From NCBI GenBank assembly GCA_010912705.1, contig POWB01000012.1, positions 25,139 to 89,138 on the forward strand: a stretch of DNA of 64,000 nt, given 5' to 3'. Below the pieces are notes generated by a model, which saw only the letters and a program-made list of their open reading frames with translations, was not told the DNA's origin and did not search any database. This document shows, piece after piece, positions 1-7,967 of the stretch. Position 1 is the first letter of the stretch. Every line of letters starts with the position of its first letter. This DNA is from Halochromatium sp. Lineage in GTDB: Bacteria; Pseudomonadota; Gammaproteobacteria; Chromatiales; Chromatiaceae. Made by a program: the position numbers and the translations under genes.

Positions 1-42
1 GAGGAGGTGACGGTGGACGGCGACAGCATCCATCTAGGTTGA
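1..42 (+). CDS. 3' end of a gene truncated by the window edge, possibly DUF3540-type T6SS accessory protein
   Basis: Frame 1 is open from the first base and ends with TGA at 40-42, giving the 13-residue tail EEVTVDGDSIHLG. Tails of this kind (alternating acidic and hydrophobic residues, ending in a beta-strand-like VDGxxIHLG) occur at the end of DUF3540 or VgrG-type beta-helix proteins. Those proteins often sit directly before DUF4150 PAAR-like genes, as here with a 19-bp gap. The family is inferred from the tail and context only. The existence of a coding end is plausible but rests on very few codons. Confidence 0.4.
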   Translation, partial: EEVTVDGDSIHLG

Positions 43-61
43 GGCGGTACGGAGATTCCAA

Positions 62-460
62 ATGTACGCATGCACCATCGAGGTCGGCGAGGCCATGAGC
101 GAGCTGGATGTCTGCAAGACGCCGATGCCACCCGCGGGCGAGCCGGTGCCCATTCCCTACCCGAACATCGCCATGACCATGACCGGTGAGCCTGCAGCCG
201 AGACGATCCTGATCGAGGGCGCTCCGGCTCTAAACCTGGGCTCGGAGATGCTCCCGACCCAGGGCGACGAGGCCGGTGTCGAACTGGGTGTCGTTTCCGA
301 GCTGATCATGGGCGCGGGCATCTTCGTGCACGGCAGCGATACTGTCATGCTGGAAGGCCTGCCGTCGGTACGTTTGACCGATCCGACGTTGCATAACGAG
401 GCCAACTGCGAGGGGACGGTGCTGGTGCCGAGCCAGGAGACGGTGCTGGTCAACTCTTAA
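62..460 (+). CDS. PAAR-like (DUF4150) T6SS spike-tip protein
   Basis: The 132-residue protein has the layout of DUF4150/PAAR-like proteins: an N-terminal segment with DVCKTPMPPAGEPVPIPYPN (residues about 16-35), then short Gly/Val-rich strands with a VHGSDTVMLEGLPSVRLTD stretch near residues 88-107. PAAR-like proteins cap the VgrG spike of the type VI secretion apparatus and carry or recruit effectors. ATG start with GGAG about 7 bases upstream. It is a bare PAAR-like domain with no C-terminal toxin extension, so any cargo would have to be a separate gene. The next gene, 75 bp downstream, is the obvious candidate. No VgrG gene is in the window. Confidence 0.75.
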   Translation: MYACTIEVGEAMSELDVCKTPMPPAGEPVPIPYPNIAMTMTGEPAAETILIEGAPALNLGSEMLPTQGDEAGVELGVVSELIMGAGIFVHGSDTVMLEGLPSVRLTDPTLHNEANCEGTVLVPSQETVLVNS

Positions 461-535
461 ATGGATGGGCCGGGCTGATGGGGTCGCTGTTGTGGTCGGC
501 GGCTTTGGCGCTCCAGGCTGATTGAGGAGGGGGTA

Positions 536-1093
536 TTGAGTCTGATCATCGGGGTCAGGTGTCTGAACGGCTGCCTCGCCATCGCGGATCGGCGCACGCA
601 CATCCGGTTCGGGAACCGGCGCCTGTATCGCGACGATTTCACCAAGATCATCAAGCGGATGGATCATCTAGTCTGGAATCATGGCTACAACCGGATCGGT
701 AATCAGGATTGGAAACAGCGTGCATCCGAGCTGTCGCCAGACGCAGCCAACCCCATCTTTGCTGAGATCCGGCGGGAGATGATGAGCAAGGCCGACCGAC
801 GGGCCTATTATGTCTTCATGAATATGACAACCCTGCTCGAAGTAATGATTTGCGCCAGAACAGGGGTCACCATGAGGGATCATATGCCGCATGACAGGAT
901 TCTCTCTGGTAGCGGCTCCAAGTATGTCTCCCTGAGGTTATTGGCTGATCTTGCGTATCAGTCCAGTGCTCATGTACAGGGTCCGCTGGTGGAGACCTTC
1001 AAGACCGCGCATGCACAGATGATGAGGCGACATGGCATTGAGCTCTCGGAGATGTTCGATTTGGCCAGGCTGGACGCTGACATCGCGGCCTGA
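536..1093 (+). CDS. Proteasome-type Ntn-hydrolase-like protein next to the PAAR-like gene
   Basis: 185 residues from a TTG start at 536, preceded by a strong GAGGAGG ribosome-binding site at 524-530. If the initiator Met is removed, the new N-terminus is Ser, followed by LIIGVRC-x-NG-x-LAIADRRT. This matches the opening strands of proteasome beta/HslV/Anbu-type peptidases: nucleophile at position 1, Asp at position 17 (ADRR), and a Lys in FTKII at mature position 36, close to the canonical Lys33. The remainder (WNHGYNRIG near residues 47-55, then helices) was not recognised. The protein lacks a signal peptide or membrane segment. Its position between a PAAR-like gene and tssA suggests a T6SS effector, effector chaperone/processing peptidase, or toxin-related function; this is inference. 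It could also be a catalytically inactive relative. Fold assignment is moderate; substrate is unknown. Confidence 0.6.
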   Translation: MSLIIGVRCLNGCLAIADRRTHIRFGNRRLYRDDFTKIIKRMDHLVWNHGYNRIGNQDWKQRASELSPDAANPIFAEIRREMMSKADRRAYYVFMNMTTLLEVMICARTGVTMRDHMPHDRILSGSGSKYVSLRLLADLAYQSSAHVQGPLVETFKTAHAQMMRRHGIELSEMFDLARLDADIAA

Positions 1094-1256
1094 GCGCCAG
1101 GCTCATGGTTAAACAGCGAGCGACGGGCGACGGCCTGGCTTGGTCTTGATCGACAATGACACACAAATTCTGTGCGTTCATCTTGTCTCAAGAGGTCATA
1201 TTCCATGAGATAAATTAACGCTTTGGGCGAGAAGACTTGCTTCCCGTCAATTAGGA

Positions 1257-1272
1257 TGGCAATCTATTTGCA
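1257..1272 (+). promoter_or_regulatory. Sigma-54 (-24/-12) promoter before tssA
   Basis: TGGCAATCTATTTGCA matches the sigma-54 consensus TGGCAC-N5-TTGCW: the -24 GG (1258-1259) and -12 GC (1270-1271) have the required spacing, and only one conserved box position (A for C at 1262) deviates. Transcription would start near 1283, about 45 bp before the tssA GTG. T6SS operons in several proteobacteria use RpoN with a VasH-type activator; no such activator gene is in the window. Confidence 0.6.
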
Positions 1273-1327
1273 AATTCATGGGCGTCACCCAGTAGTGGTC
1301 GCTCAGTTCGACTGATCCTTACCAACA

Positions 1328-2932
1328 GTGCATACTGAGACAGCCTCTGTGTCCATCGCAGATCTTGGTCGGATCCCGATCTCTGGTCCTTCGCCTGCTG
1401 GGGGGGATGCCCGTTATGATGCGGTCTATCTGGACCTCAAAGCGGAGATCGAGAAGCTCGATTCGATTACCCAGGCCGAGCAGGTTGACTGGGAGCGGGT
1501 TACTGAGCTTGCGTCTAACATCCTGACCTCCCAATCGAAAGACCTCATGGTCGCAGCCTACCTGGCCGTTAGTCAGGCGCACCTCAACGGACTTCCAGGT
1601 ATTGCTGACGGGCTGCAGGTGCTGCTGGATATGGTCACTCGCTATTGGGACGATGGCTTTCCACCGCTCAAACGTTTGCGCGGACGGCTCAATGCCCTGA
1701 ATTGGTGGCGCGAGCAGACGAGGAGATGGCTTCAGGAGAGTCCTCCGCCGAGCCCGGTGCCACAAGCCCTCTATGACGATCTTGGCGGGAACGCTAAGCA
1801 GTTGGATCAGGCCCTTGCTGAGAAGCTGCCTGACTTCTCGCCCCTGCGTGAGCTGATTGCGCAGCTCGAGCAGATCCCGCTTGAAAGACCGGCGGAGCCG
1901 CAGCCTAGAGTGACCCAAACGGCCGCCGCCGGCGCTGCTGGTGGTCCTGATGAGGTCGCTCAGGAGGGGGCCGGCAAGAACGAGCAGCTTGGCGGTGAAT
2001 CGGCCGGAGCCTCGTCGACCAGCGCTGCAAGCCCGCAATCCGAGGCCCCGGAGTCGATCGATGGGGCGCGTCAGGCATTGGTTTCAGCCGCCCTTGATTT
2101 CGCCCAGCTCTGTCGATCCGCCTCACTGGCTGATCCTTGGGCCTGGAAGGTGAATCGAATCGCAGCCTGGTTACCTATCGGACAACTGCCACCCAATCAG
2201 GGCGGGCGGACCCTGTTGCCAGCTCCAGAGGGTGAGATCAAGGCTGCCCTCCAAGCTCAATTTGGAAGCGAGCACTTTGCAGAGGCTGCGAAAACTGCGG
2301 AGGAGCATTTTACTGGCGCGATCTTCTGGCTCGATCTGCAGCGTTTCATTGATCAGGCCTTGGCAGGCTTAGGAGACGACTTTGCTGCGGCCCGAGACGC
2401 TGTTCAGGGGGAGTTGAGGGCCTTGCTGACCCGGTTACCGGGACTCGAGACCCTGTCGTTTGCAGAGGGTACAGCCTTTGCCGATCCTCAAACCCTCGAT
2501 TGGATCGAGACGATACAGACTGCAGGTGCCACTGCAGGACGTTCGCACCGACAATCCAATCCGGTTGCGGCCGCCTTGGACAAGGCCGAGCAGTTGTTTG
2601 CGAATGATGATGCCGGGGGGGCCCTCGATTGCCTGACGACCGCGATGCGCCAAGCAACGGATGGCCCCTCCAGGCTCCAGTTACAGCAGACCCAGATGAT
2701 GATGCTCTGTCGCGCCAATCACTTCGAGACTGCAATCGCCTTGGCCAACCAGCTACTTCAGGAGATTGAGTCGAGGCAGCTACAGGCTTGGCAGCCCGAT
2801 CTCGCCGTCGAACTGCTGATGGCCTGCTATCAAAGCTTCATGGGTCGCGGCGAGGAGGCGGATTTGACTGTTGCTAAGGATCTGCTCGCCAGGGTCGCTT
2901 GCTTGAAGCCCTCTGCTGTTCTTGCGCTCTGA
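1328..2932 (+). CDS. tssA: T6SS baseplate/tail-initiation protein TssA (ImpA-N + VasJ-type C-terminus)
   Basis: 534 residues from a GTG start. The N-terminal ~130 residues carry the ImpA_N signature (ISGPSPAGGDARYD near residue 18; the WERV-x-ELAS, YLA-x-SQAHLNGL, YWDDGFPPL and RLNALNWW blocks). An acidic, Ala/Glu/Ser-rich linker covers about residues 185-245. The C-terminal half is the helical VasJ-like domain (AWKVNRIAAWLPIGQLPP, then FWLDLQRF). TssA proteins coordinate baseplate assembly and tail-sheath polymerisation at the inner membrane. It is first in the main tss operon, downstream of the sigma-54-type promoter. Length fits the longer TssA subclass. Confidence 0.9.
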   Translation: MHTETASVSIADLGRIPISGPSPAGGDARYDAVYLDLKAEIEKLDSITQAEQVDWERVTELASNILTSQSKDLMVAAYLAVSQAHLNGLPGIADGLQVLLDMVTRYWDDGFPPLKRLRGRLNALNWWREQTRRWLQESPPPSPVPQALYDDLGGNAKQLDQALAEKLPDFSPLRELIAQLEQIPLERPAEPQPRVTQTAAAGAAGGPDEVAQEGAGKNEQLGGESAGASSTSAASPQSEAPESIDGARQALVSAALDFAQLCRSASLADPWAWKVNRIAAWLPIGQLPPNQGGRTLLPAPEGEIKAALQAQFGSEHFAEAAKTAEEHFTGAIFWLDLQRFIDQALAGLGDDFAAARDAVQGELRALLTRLPGLETLSFAEGTAFADPQTLDWIETIQTAGATAGRSHRQSNPVAAALDKAEQLFANDDAGGALDCLTTAMRQATDGPSRLQLQQTQMMMLCRANHFETAIALANQLLQEIESRQLQAWQPDLAVELLMACYQSFMGRGEEADLTVAKDLLARVACLKPSAVLAL

Positions 2933-3000
2933 TCCCTGTCTTTTAAAGAAATCCAAAGCGCTATACTTGAAACTCATCCATCAATAATGAGGCATTGACC

Positions 3001-3486
3001 ATGGCATCTGAAGGCTCCGTTGCCCCAAAAGAGCGCGTTAATATCGTCTACCGCCCGGCCACTGGGGATGCTCAGGAGGAGGTTGAGCTACCACTCAAGC
3101 TGCTAGTCCTGGGAGACTTTACCCAAAAGGCTGATGAGCGGATGCTTGAGGATCGTGATCCTCTCACGATCGACAAAGATACCTTTGATGACGTGCTTGC
3201 ATCCCAAGGGCTGAATCTTAGCCTTAACGTTCCAAATAAGCTTTCAGGCGAGCCCGACGATCAGATGGCTGTCAATCTGGATTTTCAAAGCCTGAAGGAC
3301 TTCTCGCCCGATGCCTTGGTCAACAAGATCCCTGAGCTTGCAAAACTGATGGAATTACGTGATGCCCTTAAAGCGCTCAAGGGTCCTTTGGCTAATGTCC
3401 CGGAGTTTCGCAAGAAGGTCCAGGAACTTGTTAAGGACGAGGGTGTGCGCGCGCGACTGTTGAAGGAGCTAGGCATCGAGGAGTAG
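3001..3486 (+). CDS. tssB: T6SS contractile sheath small subunit TssB/VipA
   Basis: 161 residues from ATG 3001. An in-frame TTG at 2995 would add two residues, but the TGAGG at 2988-2992 spaces better to the ATG. The family signature is clear: VNIVYRPATGDAQEEVELPLK near the N-terminus, then LLVLGDFTQK and the LSGEPDDQMAVNLDFQSLKDF block. It ends with a helical region that interlocks with TssC. TssB and TssC form the cytosolic sheath whose contraction fires the Hcp tube. It precedes tssC by 68 bp, the usual order. Confidence 0.95.
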   Translation: MASEGSVAPKERVNIVYRPATGDAQEEVELPLKLLVLGDFTQKADERMLEDRDPLTIDKDTFDDVLASQGLNLSLNVPNKLSGEPDDQMAVNLDFQSLKDFSPDALVNKIPELAKLMELRDALKALKGPLANVPEFRKKVQELVKDEGVRARLLKELGIEE

Positions 3487-3554
3487 GACGCATCCCTCAG
3501 CTCTGATCCTTCGTTCAATTTTTCAGTACCGATCTACCGACAGGTGAATACAGC

Positions 3555-5039
3555 ATGGCCGAGGAACAAACGCAAGCCGCTGAACAGGCTCCAGCCGAAC
3601 AGTCGACCGAAGCTGCGGGCCTGCTCGATGAAATCGTCGAGGCCTCAAAGCTCAAGCCGACAGATGAAGGCTTCAATCTCACCAAGGCTGGACTGCAGGC
3701 CTTTTTGAAAGAGCTTGTTTCGGATCGTGCCGGCGCCAAGATCTCGGGCGCCTTAGTCGACGATATGATCTCAGATCTCGACCAGAAGCTGTCCGCACAA
3801 GTCAATGCGGTGATGCACAATGAGGAGTTTCAGAAGCTTGAGAGCTCTTGGCGGTCATTGAAGTTCTTGGTTGACCGAACCGACTTTCGGCAGAACATCA
3901 AGCTGCAATTCATCAATGTCTCTAAAGATGACTTGCTCTCCGATTTTGAAGACGCGCCGGAAGTTGTTAAGTCCGGCCTCTATCGTCAGGTGTATACTGC
4001 CGAATATGGCCAATTCGGAGGTCAGCCCGTCGGGGCAATGATTGCCAATTATGACTTTGGACCTAGCCCGCAAGACGTTCAGCTACTGAAATATGTCGCG
4101 TCTGTATCCGCGATGTCACATGCCCCCTTTATTGCCGCTGCTGGTAAGGAATTCTTCGGTATCGATAGCTGGGAGGAGCTTCCAAACCTCAAGGATCTGC
4201 ATTCGATCTTCGAGATGCCACAATACACCAAGTGGCATTCATTCCGCGAGACGGAAGACGCCCGCTATGTCGGCCTAACGCTACCCAAGTTCCTGTTGCG
4301 GCTCCCCTATTCGCCAAAGACGGTGGCAACCAAGTCATTCAATTTTGTGGAGCAAGCGGAAGACAATCAAGACTTTTGCTGGGGCAATACTGCCTTTGCA
4401 TTCGCATCCCGACTTACTGATAGTTTTGCAAAGTATCGGTGGTGTGCAAATATTATCGGTCCACAAGGTGGTGGGGAGGTTGGAGATCTTCCTCTCTATC
4501 AATTTGAGGCTATGGGTCAGACTCAGACCAAGATCCCAACCCAGGTTCTCATCTCAGAGCGGCGCGAATATGAGTTGGCCGAGGAGGGATTTATCTCCCT
4601 GACCATGCGCAAAGGATCTGATAACGCGGCATTCTTCTCGGCGAACTCTGCTCAACAGGCGAAGATCTTCCCGGATACCCCGGAGGGCAAGGCCGCAGAG
4701 ATGAACTACAAGCTCTCGACGCAAATGCCCTATATGATGGTGATGAACCGTCTTGCGCATTATATCAAAGTGATTCAGCGGGAAAACATCGGCACCTGGA
4801 AGGAGCGTCAGGACCTAGAGCGCGAGCTCAACACCTGGATTAGCCAATATGTGACGGCAATGGATAATCCAGACCCCCAGACCCGAAGTAAGCGCCCACT
4901 TCGCATGGCAGAGATCGAGGTCAGCGACGTACCAGGTGATCCTGGCTGGTACAGTGTTTCTCTGAAGGCACGACCTCATTTCAAATATATGGGAGCTAGC
5001 TTTACCTTGTCACTGGTTGGCAAGCTGGATAAGGAGTGA
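3555..5039 (+). CDS. tssC: T6SS contractile sheath large subunit TssC/VipB
   Basis: 494 residues, the normal length for TssC. Recognisable blocks include the N-terminal helix that pairs with TssB, LESSWRSLKFLVDRTDF, the YDFGPSPQDVQLLKYVASVSA region, FLLRLPYSPKT, and a C-terminal domain ending in ASFTLSLVGKLDKE. With TssB it builds the sheath; ClpV (encoded downstream) recycles it. The stop is followed by a set of stem-loops before hcp, so hcp may be expressed at a different level. Confidence 0.95.
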   Translation: MAEEQTQAAEQAPAEQSTEAAGLLDEIVEASKLKPTDEGFNLTKAGLQAFLKELVSDRAGAKISGALVDDMISDLDQKLSAQVNAVMHNEEFQKLESSWRSLKFLVDRTDFRQNIKLQFINVSKDDLLSDFEDAPEVVKSGLYRQVYTAEYGQFGGQPVGAMIANYDFGPSPQDVQLLKYVASVSAMSHAPFIAAAGKEFFGIDSWEELPNLKDLHSIFEMPQYTKWHSFRETEDARYVGLTLPKFLLRLPYSPKTVATKSFNFVEQAEDNQDFCWGNTAFAFASRLTDSFAKYRWCANIIGPQGGGEVGDLPLYQFEAMGQTQTKIPTQVLISERREYELAEEGFISLTMRKGSDNAAFFSANSAQQAKIFPDTPEGKAAEMNYKLSTQMPYMMVMNRLAHYIKVIQRENIGTWKERQDLERELNTWISQYVTAMDNPDPQTRSKRPLRMAEIEVSDVPGDPGWYSVSLKARPHFKYMGASFTLSLVGKLDKE

Positions 5040-5041
5040 TC

Positions 5042-5117
5042 GGCCGCGAGGTCGGCCCTGTTACAACTCGGATGTGAGACGAGAGCGGGCGCTTGCGCCC
5101 AGCGATTGCGATCGCAA
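5042..5117 (+). repeat. Stem-loops in the tssC-hcp intergenic region
   Basis: Three perfect inverted repeats follow the tssC stop: GGCCG/CGGCC at 5042-5057, GGGCG-CTTG-CGCCC at 5087-5100 and the palindrome TTGCGATCGCAA at 5106-5117. None has a following T-run, so they are not classic intrinsic terminators. A role in mRNA processing or stability, raising hcp relative to tssBC, is plausible but inferred. Confidence 0.5.
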
Positions 5118-5191
5118 GATGAGAGCGTGCGTCCTTAACTTGCGGTGTAATCACTAACCGCGACTCCATAACGACACGAGGCTTTACCTAG

Positions 5192-5674
5192 ATGGCACTT
5201 ACCGCATACATGACCGTCGATGGCAAGAACCAAGGTAATATCAAGGGTGATTGCACACAAAGCGGCAAGAAAAAAGATACGATCCTAGTCTACGCCGTGG
5301 ATCATAAGGTCGAGATTCCAAAAGATACCCATACTGGGCTGCCGACCGGCCAGCGGATTCACCATCCGTTGACGATCACTAAGCACAAGGGGCCAGCGTC
5401 GCCTAAACTCTTCAAGGCCTGCTGTACTGGTGAGCAGTGTACTGTCACACTCGATTACTACCGCATCAAATCTGATGGAACTGAAGAAAACTATTATACC
5501 ATCAAGCTCGAGAATGCCATCATCGTCGAAATGCGCGAAGATACACCATTGACCTTCCTGCCAGAGAATAAGCCTTATCATGATATGGAGGATGTCTCGA
5601 TGACGTATTCCAAGATTACCTGGACTTACAACGATGGCAACATCGAGTTCACGGATAGTTGGCAGGACTCATAG
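5192..5674 (+). CDS. hcp: T6SS inner-tube protein Hcp (TssD)
   Basis: 160 residues, typical for Hcp. Signatures are the N-terminal MALTAYMTVDGKNQGNIKGD, the HHPLTITKHKGPASPKLF block and the C-terminal MTYSKITWTYNDGNIEFTDS strand. Hcp hexamers stack into the tube expelled by sheath contraction, and Hcp is the most abundant T6SS product. An unusual small CCTGEQC cluster (three cysteines in seven residues) sits around residues 77-83. The gene is bracketed by stem-loops on both sides, consistent with independent dosage control. Confidence 0.95.
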   Translation: MALTAYMTVDGKNQGNIKGDCTQSGKKKDTILVYAVDHKVEIPKDTHTGLPTGQRIHHPLTITKHKGPASPKLFKACCTGEQCTVTLDYYRIKSDGTEENYYTIKLENAIIVEMREDTPLTFLPENKPYHDMEDVSMTYSKITWTYNDGNIEFTDSWQDS

Positions 5675-5753
5675 CACTGATTATTTCAGCTGCTCGAGAT
5701 TATACTGGTATCTTCATCGTTTCATGCTACAGTGATTCTCTGAGCATCTCTTT

Positions 5754-5781
5754 GGCGTACCGCGAGACGATGCGGTACGCC
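5754..5781 (+). terminator. Long perfect hairpin after hcp
   Basis: A perfect 10-bp stem (GGCGTACCGC, 5754-5763, pairing with 5772-5781) with an 8-nt loop lies 80 bp after the hcp stop. No T-tract follows, so it is more likely an mRNA 3'-end stabiliser, an attenuator or a Rho-assisted stop than an intrinsic terminator. Read-through into tssE is expected because the remaining genes are tightly packed. Confidence 0.5.
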
Positions 5782-5813
5782 GCACAGAATCCTTCTCATC
5801 AAAGGCGCCCAAT

Positions 5814-6230
5814 TTGCAAGAGAAAAGGCTACTTGAGCGTTTGCGAGCGATCGAACTGAATCCTAGTTGGCGGGGAATGACCACGCCTGAGAGTGCAACC
5901 CCTTCGGTACTGAATCACTTAGCCAAGATACTCAATACACGACAAGGGAGTGTTCCGATCGCTCCTGACTTTGGCATCCCTGATTTTACTGGTCTCCTGA
6001 GTGGTGCAGATCAGAATGCATGGGCTGAGGTCGAGGAGGCCATTGCTGAGGTTATTACTAAGTATGAGCCTCGGTTGATAAAGGTACAGGTACGTCACAA
6101 GCTCATGGATGATACCGCCTTTGTCGTTGCCTTTAAGCTATCGGCAGCGATTCGCGTTGAAGAGCGAGAGAGTCCAGTGGTTTTTGAGGCTGTGCTCAAT
6201 GCTGACGGCCGAATTGAAGTGATGGAGTAA
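5814..6230 (+). CDS. tssE: T6SS baseplate subunit TssE (gp25-like)
   Basis: 138 residues from a TTG start, with AAAGG about 9 bases upstream. The gp25-like lysozyme-related fold of phage baseplates is shown by the N-terminal LLERLRAIE helix, the NHLAKILNTRQGSVPIAPDFGIPDF block (about residues 33-58) and the conserved I-x-x-YEPRL motif near residue 90. TssE nucleates sheath assembly in the baseplate wedge with TssF, TssG and TssK. It is separated from tssF by only 6 bp. Confidence 0.93.
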   Translation: MQEKRLLERLRAIELNPSWRGMTTPESATPSVLNHLAKILNTRQGSVPIAPDFGIPDFTGLLSGADQNAWAEVEEAIAEVITKYEPRLIKVQVRHKLMDDTAFVVAFKLSAAIRVEERESPVVFEAVLNADGRIEVME

Positions 6231-6236
6231 AGGCCT

Positions 6237-7967
6237 TTGCTCGACAGGTATTATCAGCGTGAGCTCTCCTATCTGCGAGAGCTGGCTACCGAGTTCGCCG
6301 CTCAGCATCCCGGAGTGGCGCCGTTACTCGCCGGTCAATCGAATGATCCTGATGTCGAGCGGATACTTGAAGGGACCGCCTTCCTCTCTGGTCTAGTCCA
6401 TGAGAAATTGGATGACGAGTTCCCGGAGATCATCCATGGACTGATGGAGCTCATCTTTCCTCACTATCTCCGCCCGTTGCCATCAGCAACGCTCATCGAA
6501 TTTACGCCAAAGCCCAGTCTCAGGGAAAAGACACTGGTCCCAAGAGGGGTCACCCTTAACTCGCTTGAATCTGAAGGGACACGTTGTAGCTTTACCACTT
6601 GTCAGGAAGTAGAGCTGTCGCCGGTAGCGATTGATAAGGTTGAGTTGAAGGTGGCGGGCGATCGTTCTGGGCTGCTGCGGATTGATCTTTCTGTCGTCGG
6701 TGGGGAGCTGGGGCAGCTCAACCTTCAAAAGCTTCGTTTTTTCCTTGCCGGTGTCTACAGCGAGGCCTCAGCGCGTCACTGGATGATTCAGACGCGGACC
6801 CGACGTCTTAGGATCATTGCTCCAGACGGAACAGGCTCTCCAATTCCGCTTGAAGCCATGATGCAGGTTGGCTTCCTACCATCAGAAGCCCTGCTTCCTT
6901 ATCCCCCGCGATCTTTTCCAGGGTATCGCATTTTGCAGGAGTTTTTTACCCTTCCGGAAAAATTTCTTTTCTTCGATGTTACTGGCCTAGAGGTGTTGGC
7001 AAGTCACGCTAAGGGAACGAGCTTCAGCATCGAGTTTAGTCTGGCTGATCTGCCCCTTGAGCTACCCGCTATGCGCAAGGAGCACATCAAGCTGTTTGTA
7101 ACCCCGGCGGTCAATTTATTCCAGCATGAGGCTGATCCCATCCTGCTTGATCATAGGCAGCCCGATTACCAGATTCGTCCCAGTGGCTCTAACCCAGCAC
7201 ACTACCGCATTCATACCGTTAACAAGGTTACCGGATTCATTCAGGGTACTGTGAGTCAGCGCGAGTATATGCCCTTCGTGCTGTTTAACCCCCAAGCAGA
7301 TGCCATCCCGGTCTATTCGCTACACCATCGGCGCTCTCCACTGAGTGGTGAGGTCGACCTCCACATCTCGGTTGCCTATCCAGCTTCGCACAAGCAAATG
7401 ACCACTGAGACGTTATCTCTGGAGGTACTTTGCACTAATGCATCCTTAGCGGAAACGCTCCGTGCTGGTGATATCAATGTGCCCACTGAATCATCTCCAA
7501 TCTTAGCGGATTTCACAAACCTTTCCGCCCCGACAGCTGAGATTCAGCCACCCTATGGCAATAATCTGCTTTGGCGACTCTTATCGCATATTTTCTTGAA
7601 CTATCAGTCTATCGCAAGTGCCGATAATCTTCGCGCAATGCTCAAGCTCTATATCTTCCAGGAGACTCGTAACCGAAATGCAGTACTAACTAATACGAAG
7701 CGAGTCGAGGCTATTAGGACGTTGAAGCTTGAGCCAACGGATCGTTTTTTTCAGGGTTCTTTGCTGCGAGGCCAGGATATCATCCTCGATCTTGACCATC
7801 AGGAATTTGTTGGTCCTGGGGATGCGTTTCTATTTGGAGCTGTGCTGAATATTTTCTTTGCAAACTATGCCGCTATCAACTGCTTTACGCGGCTAACTGT
7901 TCAAGACTCTAATCATAAAGAGCGCTTTTCATGGCCAACCCGTCTGGGCGATCGGACACTACTCTAG
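6237..7967 (+). CDS. tssF: T6SS baseplate subunit TssF (VasA/ImpG)
   Basis: 576 residues from a TTG start, opening with the family hallmark LDRYYQRELSYLRELATEFA, followed by HPGVAPLLAG and DPDVERILEGTAFL. The mid part carries PSATLIEFTPKPSLREKTLVPRG split by strands, and the C-terminal part has NNLLWRLLSHIFLNYQS. TssF dimers with TssG form the baseplate wedge. The last 37 bp overlap the start of tssG, implying translational coupling. Confidence 0.95.
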   Translation: MLDRYYQRELSYLRELATEFAAQHPGVAPLLAGQSNDPDVERILEGTAFLSGLVHEKLDDEFPEIIHGLMELIFPHYLRPLPSATLIEFTPKPSLREKTLVPRGVTLNSLESEGTRCSFTTCQEVELSPVAIDKVELKVAGDRSGLLRIDLSVVGGELGQLNLQKLRFFLAGVYSEASARHWMIQTRTRRLRIIAPDGTGSPIPLEAMMQVGFLPSEALLPYPPRSFPGYRILQEFFTLPEKFLFFDVTGLEVLASHAKGTSFSIEFSLADLPLELPAMRKEHIKLFVTPAVNLFQHEADPILLDHRQPDYQIRPSGSNPAHYRIHTVNKVTGFIQGTVSQREYMPFVLFNPQADAIPVYSLHHRRSPLSGEVDLHISVAYPASHKQMTTETLSLEVLCTNASLAETLRAGDINVPTESSPILADFTNLSAPTAEIQPPYGNNLLWRLLSHIFLNYQSIASADNLRAMLKLYIFQETRNRNAVLTNTKRVEAIRTLKLEPTDRFFQGSLLRGQDIILDLDHQEFVGPGDAFLFGAVLNIFFANYAAINCFTRLTVQDSNHKERFSWPTRLGDRTLL

